Assembly: GCA_001566295.1 (NCBI GenBank)
Contig: KQ964266.1
Span: 1-64,000 of the forward strand
DNA from: Microdochium bolleyi
Lineage: Eukaryota; Ascomycota; Sordariomycetes; Xylariales; Microdochiaceae
Length of the DNA: 64,000 nucleotides
Reading direction: 5' to 3'
Numbering within the stretch: the first letter of the stretch is position 1; every line of letters begins with the position of its first letter. This document shows positions 57,477-64,000 of the stretch, in pieces. Position numbers and translations under genes: made by a program. The notes under the pieces were generated by a model that saw only the letters and a program-made list of their open reading frames with translations, ran no database searches and had not been told where the DNA came from.

Positions 57477-60400
57477 GGGGAGGGCAGCAGGCGGGTGACA
57501 TGGCAAAGCACGAGGGGATGCGGGAAAAGCGTGCGTGTGGTTGTTCGGCAGTGGCGGCGTTGGCGGGATGTCGCGAGCGGTGCTTGTTTGGTGGAGGAGG
57601 TGGAATGTGGGATGTGGGATTTCATCAGCGGAGGATGGGATGTGCGTGGGCACCGGCGGACAGGGCAGGCAGGCAGTCGGTCGGCTTGGGTGCTGTCGGT
57701 ACCTTGCGGGGTGGGGCTATCAGTGGGTGGGTGCAGGTGGGAGCGTGTCCCATGCATTGGGCTGCGTCTACGGAGTACGTGGGCGAGTGCCGGATCCTGG
57801 TAGGCACCGCCCGAGGGCAGGCAGGGACGAGGGGACCCGACCGCCGTGGGTGCCGTTATCGCTCAGGCACCTGCACGGCCTGCCCATGCAGCAGTCGCGA
57901 GCAGTCGGACGGATGTTGGGCTCTCTCCGTTGTCGTCTCCTCCCTACGGTACCTACTATCTCTGTCTCCAGGGCTGTCTTGGTGCAACCTTCCTATCTCC
58001 CTGGCCTTATCTCTGCACCTTGACCTATCTCTGAACCCCTCTGTTTCTTTTGCCGCGCCCGGCTTGTCTCGTCTCGGCCAGCGGACTGCGGCCCTGGCGG
58101 GCAGCCTCAAGAGAAGCACCCTGCCAAGTGGCGGCTATGGAGTACTGCGTAGAAGCTGGGAGATCTCAAGGGTGGCAATGGCCAATCGAGGAGCCACACC
58201 GGACACCATGGGAGCATTTCGACCTGGGACTAGCTAGGAGAGGGACCGACGAGCGATAGGTTACCCCATGTGCCGAGGACTCGGCCACGGGCCCCCGATG
58301 GCTCTGATCGAAACAGCCGCGACAGCTGAGGACCTTCGATGCTGGGCTGACCGAGATGGCCGACAGGGGTCTGCGACCATGGACCAGACAGCCGGGAAGC
58401 ATCCACGCTCATGGTGATCGGGCCCCACGCCGCGGGGACGTGCTGCCACGTGCTGCAGGCAAGTTCTCGACATCCGGGACTTGTTCCAGCGTGCAGCTGA
58501 GTGCAGAGCGCGCGGCCGAGTACTATCGCGTAGGGGCCGCGTCATGACACGTCTTTCTCGAAAAGCACTGGAGCTGTGCATGCCGGAGAGCTTTTGGTGC
58601 TCGCCAGCATGGGCGACGACGACAACGTTGGCGAGTGTGACACGAAAGGCGGGCGCAAGTGCACAATGCCCGGCGCCGGGTGGGTCGCTCCTTCCGTCCA
58701 GAACCCTGCCGCGCTGGCCAATGGCAGCCGCTGCCGGTCCCACGCTCGCCCGGCACGGACCTGGCCCAGCTCGACCCAGCAGCCGTCCACATCTCAACCA
58801 CAACTCAACAACCAGACCCAGAACCTTTGTCTCAGTCCGTGTTTCTGATCTGCTCAATGCCAGCGTGCACGTGCTGGAGCTGGTCTACTTGTAGCACGGT
58901 TCGTGTGCTTACAGGTCATACTCTGGGAAATAAGCGTCACCAGTGCGAGCTAGCCCCGACGCGAGCACCATCTCTCGCACCGAGCACGTCACTTTCCCAT
59001 CACCTACATGTGTACCAGTTCAGTAACATCAAATCGGAAGAGGACCGCCGTCGCCTGCAGAGCGGCCGTCGGACGAGCACTTCTCCCGAGCACGGCGGTG
59101 TGGTACCTGAGCTGGCACCAGTCACCTGCAATCCTCGGGACTTACCTGTGTTGATAATGGGGTCACACGTCATCTTTCGAAGGAGACATCAGCAGCGATA
59201 TGCCAGCTGAACCTCGCCGGCGGGCAGCACCTGCTAGCTTATCGAAGCTCTCGTCTCAGACCTGATAAGCCGCCTTGGATCCGGACGCACCAGTTCCTGC
59301 CATGACCAATACCCGACACATGGCGTGTCCTCTTTCGACGTTTCCCACATTGCAGACTGATTGACTACCACTCTCGATAAATAGCAGCTCTCGCAGGGGT
59401 GCGGCCTGGCCTGTCTCTTGGTTACAGTAAGTACATTGCCAGGCTCGTTCGACTCACCTGGTGTGCCAGCTGTTGCAAGGGGCGCCCGTCTCTCCACGGA
59501 GCCAAGCCAGGCTGCGGGCCGTGCCCCAGACTTTGTGTCATCCGCCCGTACGCGGCAGGCCCAACAGGGCTATCAAACTCAATTCCACCCTTGGTCGTCC
59601 ACCTCCTCCGTCACAGCCCAATTGGGCTGACTTCATTACTCTCTGTCCGGCGTACGGCTCAGGACGTCCCGTCAGCCAATCATTCTGCAACGTGCGGCAC
59701 GGCGCGAGCATCATGGGTTGTCGAATCTATTGGCTTTTTGACTTCCACGATCGCTTCTAGAAGAACAACATCGACGATCAGCAACTGCATGCAATCGTTA
59801 GAGATTGAGATTGGCACAAGCTGCCCAAGATGCAGCATTCGCCCCATCTGCAGTTGTGTCCTGCCTTCGCTGGATGCACACCCTGCTCTACGCAAGACAG
59901 CTTTTCCGGTATTGTACTCATGGGATACTCGGACGATCGACAGCGCGGCGAAAAAGTGCCGAGAGCGATCGTCGGCTATTTCCCGCTCGACTCTGTTCCT
60001 CTGCGTCCTCTGCGTACGGTAACAGACTTTAGCACAGACTTTGGCACTTGCGGGTTTAGTCATTCACTCTGATAATCCGGCACCTCAAGAGACAAGCCCT
60101 TCACGAGGCGAGTCTGCACTGTCCGTCTGTTGTCCAGCACAGACCCGTTACAGACGCAGCTCTTTGTACAATGACTTAGGTACCAGTCCTCGACCGCTCC
60201 CCATCGTCGGCCTTCGCACGTGGTCCCCTTGGTTCGACAGGCTTGGTCAAAAGGGGGTCTTGGCGAGCCCGATATAGTTTCGCTGTGATGCCCACAAGCA
60301 AGCTGTTGTTTCGTCACAGTCCTGACTGGCCATCATGACAAGAAGCAATTTCTTGTTCCCAGCAGCCACTGGAGCTGGACATCAAATTCAGGGCAGGGAA

Positions 60401-61571
60401 CGTACCTGCCACACGATCGGGAGGCCCCTTCTCTCTGCTGGTCCCATACCAGGACGGAATGCGCCAAGCAGCGCTGCTCTAACAATCACAACTCCTCCCA
60501 TCGCTCGTGTCTGACAGGTCCTCTGTCTTGTCAGCCGTTCACTCGGACGACGGCCATGTCTGCGTGAACGTGCTTTGTTTCCCAACACTTGTGTCGAGCA
60601 CTGATAGCTTGTGAATGTATTGTGTGCCTGCAACCGAGGATAGAAGAAGACAACATACCCCGACTCCGTGCTGTGGCCACTGACTTACTTTATATTCGAT
60701 ATGAACATCATGGTCCACCTCAGTACAAATCTGTTCGCCATGGGAACCCCGTGTAGCACGTCCGCGTTCACACACGCATACTTGTAGGTATACACAAGCG
60801 TCTCACACCACCTCTTTTCTTTCTTTCTTTCTTTCTTCCTTCCTTCCAATCAACACACCGAACCGCAGTGTGTACTTTTCTCCCGCGTCACCCTTCGAGA
60901 AGTGAAGGGGTGATGCTCATATTGAGAAAGCGGAATCTCGGCTCCTTTTGGTCCCCCACCCTCAGCAGCATTAATTACAGTCAAAACAAAACAAAAAAGA
61001 CGGAACCCGAGACTTCGGGCACATGCAATGCATTCACAACGAAGCGCACAAAGGGAGACGAGCGCTTCGTCTCTGTGTATCGTACGGGCCATCGACTGAT
61101 GACTTTTCCGTGTACCGAACAATGACGAGATGGTGACTGCGAAGGCATGCTTGGCAAGCCTGCAAGCAGGGCGCCCAGCACGCACGCCTCCATGGGCTCC
61201 TCCCGATTTGTCACTGAGATGCACATTCATCCGGACAGAGCCAGATTTTTCGTAATATGGAACAAGTTGAGGTGAAGAATGTTGATAATGTGATAAGCAT
61301 GCATGTTTCGTATCGCTAGGTATATCGTAATGAGAAGCAGCGCAGCCAGTAATTGTCAAGGGAATCAATGCTTCGACCAGGCTTGGCGGGGACGACCAAC
61401 GTGAAAGTGTATCGTCACGCGTGCGAACATATCTCTGCTGTATCTCGCCCTTGTCCTTCTTGATCCACAAACACCGTACTGAATGACAAAGTTGTAGCAA
61501 ATAGGGGTATCAAAAAACATAATCATCTTCTTCATGCTCGCCGTCCGCCGTAACAAATCTCCACGTCATCA
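57477..61571. other. Large gene-poor region (4.1 kb)
   Basis: Between the KCS1 start and the 3' end of the next minus-strand gene. No gene, tRNA or mobile element could be supported on either strand. It holds the KCS1 promoter at the left end and probable 3' untranslated sequence at the right end, with a CT-rich microsatellite between them. Confidence 0.4.
60811..60847. repeat. CTTT/CCTT polypyrimidine microsatellite
   Basis: About 37 nt of (CTTT)n passing into (CCTT)n. Simple-sequence DNA. Confidence 0.9.
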
Positions 61572-64000
61572 TCAGTTCCACATCGATAACTCCTGCAGGC
61601 CAGAACGGATACCGGGACTCTTGCCCTTGCTCTGGTCTCGGCCGCGGCTGTTCTCTTGGTCCACAGGCTGGGACGCTTTCTGAACCTCGTGCTCCATGCT
61701 CCACGCGTCCAAAAATGCGTCCAGGTTGCCCATGACCGCAGCAACGTCGTCGATCATCTCGCTCTGCGTGTCTTGTCTCCAGGGTGATTGTAACGCTGCC
61801 GGGTCATAGATATCGGCATTTGTTGCGGCTTTGGCGTCATCGGATCTGTCCGGCGTTGCGGGTGGACCGCAAGCAGCACTCGAAGTCAGCTGTTCGGCTA
61901 CTTCAGGGGCCGGAACATCGGCTTGACCAGGGATAGTGTTGTCAGACAAGCTCGGCAAAGCACAAGCTCTATCTGGTCCCAACCTCCTTGATTTATTGCG
62001 CTTCATTGACTCGAAGTGCTTCTGGAAATGGCCGCTGATGTCTTCGTCGCCCATCGCTGCTGAGGCGCGCGGGGGCGGCGATGTCGGTCGGAGGATTAAC
62101 TCTCCTGATACGCCCCCCTCCTGCTCCTCTTCAACACCCCCCGGCAGAGCAGCGAACGTCACGCGGCGCTTCGTACCAAGGGTTGCTCGTCGTGGTGTGT
62201 TGTTGGACAGAATGCCTCGTAGCTGGCCAGTAGACCTGCGGCTGTAGGACTTGCGTGAAGCACGACGCTGAGGCGATGGCGTATTGAATCGAGAGAAAGA
62301 CTTCAAGCCAAAGCTAGCGACAGGGCATTCGGCCGGCGGAGGTGTACCCTGAGGGCTCCCTTGTGGCAACTGGATTATCTCGCGTTCTTCGGCAGCTTCG
62401 AGCAAATTGCCTGCGATGGTGCTTTGAAGCTCAACTTGAGGAGCTAAATTAGAATGGTCGTAGGCGTTCCAAGCACTCTGATGGGAGGGTTCGAGGAAAG
62501 ACACCTCGCCAGCTGTACTTGCGAGATCTGCCCGTGGCGGTTCCGAGCATGGATCTGGCTGCTGCACCTGTTCCGCTGTTTCGACAGCCATCGTTGCAAG
62601 TGGCAAAGAGCGCATTGCATCGTGGCCGATGTCCTGCTTAGTTTCGTCACCTCTTGCGCCTCCCGTCGCAACAAGCAGACCATCATATTCCTTCAACTGG
62701 CCGGTTGCCAAGCAGGCTGCATCCCGCTGCGGTGTTACCTGCTGTGCGGGACTCTGCGTTGACCTAGAGAAGTGACTAGCAGCAAAAGCTATTGTCCGGA
62801 AGGCTGTGCGATTCGTGTCCGATATGCGGCTTAGGCACCGAGACTGATGGTCGAGCTCCATGGCCTCCAGGCCGAAAGAGTCTGTCACTTCGGGGTGGGA
62901 CTCTGTAACAACAGGCGTTTCAACCAATTCTTGCTGAACATTGCCAGTTGCGGGTTCCGTATCGTACGAGTTGTCCTCGTCTGCAGCCGTTGGAGTTTTT
63001 CTGCTAATATTCGCGGTCAATGTAGCATGCTCGTTGTGCTCTGTGGTGCTGGGAGAAGCAGTTGCAGTGTCGTGCTGCTGTTTGGACGCGTCCGCATAGA
63101 GGCAACCGGTATGTTTACCATGCTCAGGCTCCTCGACTTTGACAACCACAGAGTGATTGCACTCATCTTGCAGCGTTTCTGAGTTGGGGGTGATTGGCTT
63201 CTCGTCAGAAACGTTAGTCGGGTCTTGGGGTTGGGCAGATTCATCCGGGTGATGTGAAGACTCTGGTGTTTCCGTCTGGATGAGTGGCTGGGCGCTGATT
63301 TGAGCTTCACCATCGTCCGCTGATACTTTCCGAAGCCGGCGAGGTCTAACGTGGAAGCTGCTGTCTTGTTGAGTCTCCGAGCCACGTTCTGCTCTGTCTT
63401 TGTTGCATGTTGTTTCACTCGGAAGAACCTGGTCCGTATTGGTTGTGCGTTGTATCATGTGATTCGTTCGCAGATGACAATCAGAGACCGATAGTGCTTC
63501 ATACTGAGCCTCCTGCACAGCATCCACGGGCCGAGGATCAGCTATTGACGATGGGGTCGTCAGCTCAAAGCTGCGGCTCTTCAAAAGAGACGAGGCTTCG
63601 TGGCGGCGAAGGCGACTTGACGGAATCGTTCGTTGGTGCAGAGAGGTCGGGTCTGAAACACTTCTGAGTATTGTGGGAGGCTCATCGGCTGTGCCAGCTG
63701 AGCCATCCCGCATTACGTCGGGACGTTTGCGCTTCAAGGGGGTCTTCTTCAACCACTGATTGTCTGACGGTGTACTATCTTCTGCTCGAGACTGTTGTCG
63801 ATCCTGATCAGGCTCCTTCGTGCGCGGATTCCAGAAGTCTACATCGTCGTCGGGTAGGCCTCTCTCGACATTATCGGCCCAGACCTGTATTTGCGTCCTT
63901 TTGTCGACATGTATGTGTGTATCCGGCGTTGCAGGATGGGCCCGAGCAGAATACGCCGACAACGGGCCGATAACCTGAAGGAAGCTCTGCTGGGAGACCA
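61572..64000 (-). CDS. Disordered fungal protein of unknown function, 5' partial
   Basis: The minus-strand frame is open from the stop at 61572-61574 to the right edge of the window (about 808 codons visible) with no in-frame ATG near the edge, so the true start is outside or across an intron. A possible acceptor TTCAG lies near 63977. The protein is Ser/Thr/Pro/Glu-rich and largely disordered. Noteworthy blocks: KRTQIQVWADN near the N-terminal side, DNQWLKKTPLKRKRPDV, a basic RKSYSRRSTGQLRGILSNNTPRRATLGTKRRVTFAAL segment about 230 residues from the C-terminus, and GNLDAFLDAWSMEHEV near the end. The basic RRATLGTKRRVTF resembles phosphorylatable nuclear or PP1-docking (RVTF) segments. No enzyme domain is seen. 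I cannot name the family with confidence. Confidence 0.75.
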   Translation of the reverse strand, partial: VSQQSFLQVIGPLSAYSARAHPATPDTHIHVDKRTQIQVWADNVERGLPDDDVDFWNPRTKEPDQDRQQSRAEDSTPSDNQWLKKTPLKRKRPDVMRDGSAGTADEPPTILRSVSDPTSLHQRTIPSSRLRRHEASSLLKSRSFELTTPSSIADPRPVDAVQEAQYEALSVSDCHLRTNHMIQRTTNTDQVLPSETTCNKDRAERGSETQQDSSFHVRPRRLRKVSADDGEAQISAQPLIQTETPESSHHPDESAQPQDPTNVSDEKPITPNSETLQDECNHSVVVKVEEPEHGKHTGCLYADASKQQHDTATASPSTTEHNEHATLTANISRKTPTAADEDNSYDTEPATGNVQQELVETPVVTESHPEVTDSFGLEAMELDHQSRCLSRISDTNRTAFRTIAFAASHFSRSTQSPAQQVTPQRDAACLATGQLKEYDGLLVATGGARGDETKQDIGHDAMRSLPLATMAVETAEQVQQPDPCSEPPRADLASTAGEVSFLEPSHQSAWNAYDHSNLAPQVELQSTIAGNLLEAAEEREIIQLPQGSPQGTPPPAECPVASFGLKSFSRFNTPSPQRRASRKSYSRRSTGQLRGILSNNTPRRATLGTKRRVTFAALPGGVEEEQEGGVSGELILRPTSPPPRASAAMGDEDISGHFQKHFESMKRNKSRRLGPDRACALPSLSDNTIPGQADVPAPEVAEQLTSSAACGPPATPDRSDDAKAATNADIYDPAALQSPWRQDTQSEMIDDVAAVMGNLDAFLDAWSMEHEVQKASQPVDQENSRGRDQSKGKSPGIRSGLQELSMWN

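Noticed and set aside
58659..60022. Plus-strand frames of 180-207 codons upstream of KCS1
   Set aside because: Random-looking composition, no ATG context or domain; several begin with non-ATG codons.
60223..60250. GGTTCGACAGG resembling a tRNA B box
   Set aside because: The flanking bases do not form a T stem and no A box or acceptor stem lies at the right distance. Other TTCGA matches (for example near 59440) also failed.

Overview
This 64 kb window is nuclear DNA of a filamentous ascomycete (Pezizomycotina), most likely a Dothideomycete, although the class is only an inference. The support is short GT-AG introns (about 48-110 nt, many with CTGAC/CTAAC branch sites), a CFEM-GPI cell-surface protein, a PRM1 cell-fusion protein, several filamentous-fungus-specific unknown proteins and pyrimidine-rich 5' leaders. 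I see no bacterial genes, rRNA, convincing tRNA, transposon or CRISPR array.

Layout. 0.9-13.6 kb, all plus strand: a Rab11/Ypt31 GTPase, ribosome-biogenesis factor BRX1, an F-box protein, class II histone deacetylase HDA1 and an Arg/Ser-rich protein. 13.6-22 kb: a gene-poor stretch with one short conserved fungal protein (18.7-19.4 kb). It has a 690-nt ATG-free leader in front, 5 kb of empty upstream sequence and a long T-rich trailer. 22-26.2 kb, minus strand: an ankyrin protein with a basic/hydrophobic tail, then ALG2. 26.2-29.8 kb: gene-poor. 29.8-33.6 kb, plus: a CFEM-GPI protein and a nitrilase carrying a large insertion. 34.3-35.7 kb, minus: a conserved protein of unknown function. 36.8-43.2 kb, plus: MLH3 then VPS11. 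43.5-45.0 kb, minus: lipoate-protein ligase AIM22, divergent from chorismate synthase ARO2 (46.0-47.3 kb, plus). 49.6-52.0 kb: PRM1. 53.2-57.5 kb, minus: inositol hexakisphosphate kinase KCS1. 61.6-64 kb, minus: a disordered protein whose 5' end lies outside the window.

The genes are mostly unrelated housekeeping and regulatory genes: membrane traffic (YPT31, VPS11), N-glycosylation (ALG2), ribosome assembly (BRX1), chromatin (HDA1), mismatch repair/meiosis (MLH3), lipoylation (AIM22), the shikimate pathway (ARO2), mating fusion (PRM1) and inositol pyrophosphates (KCS1). They do not form a cluster with one function.

The most interesting observations are: an MLH3 in which the catalytic Glu of the ATPase motif is Gly while the endonuclease motifs are intact; a nitrilase insertion with a duplicated RRxS...EIxL motif; very long pure guanine tracts (34 and 56 nt); the ATG-free leader; a tight cluster of palindromes in the MLH3 promoter; and an unassigned two-exon small ORF before the F-box gene. 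I found no clear new multi-gene system.
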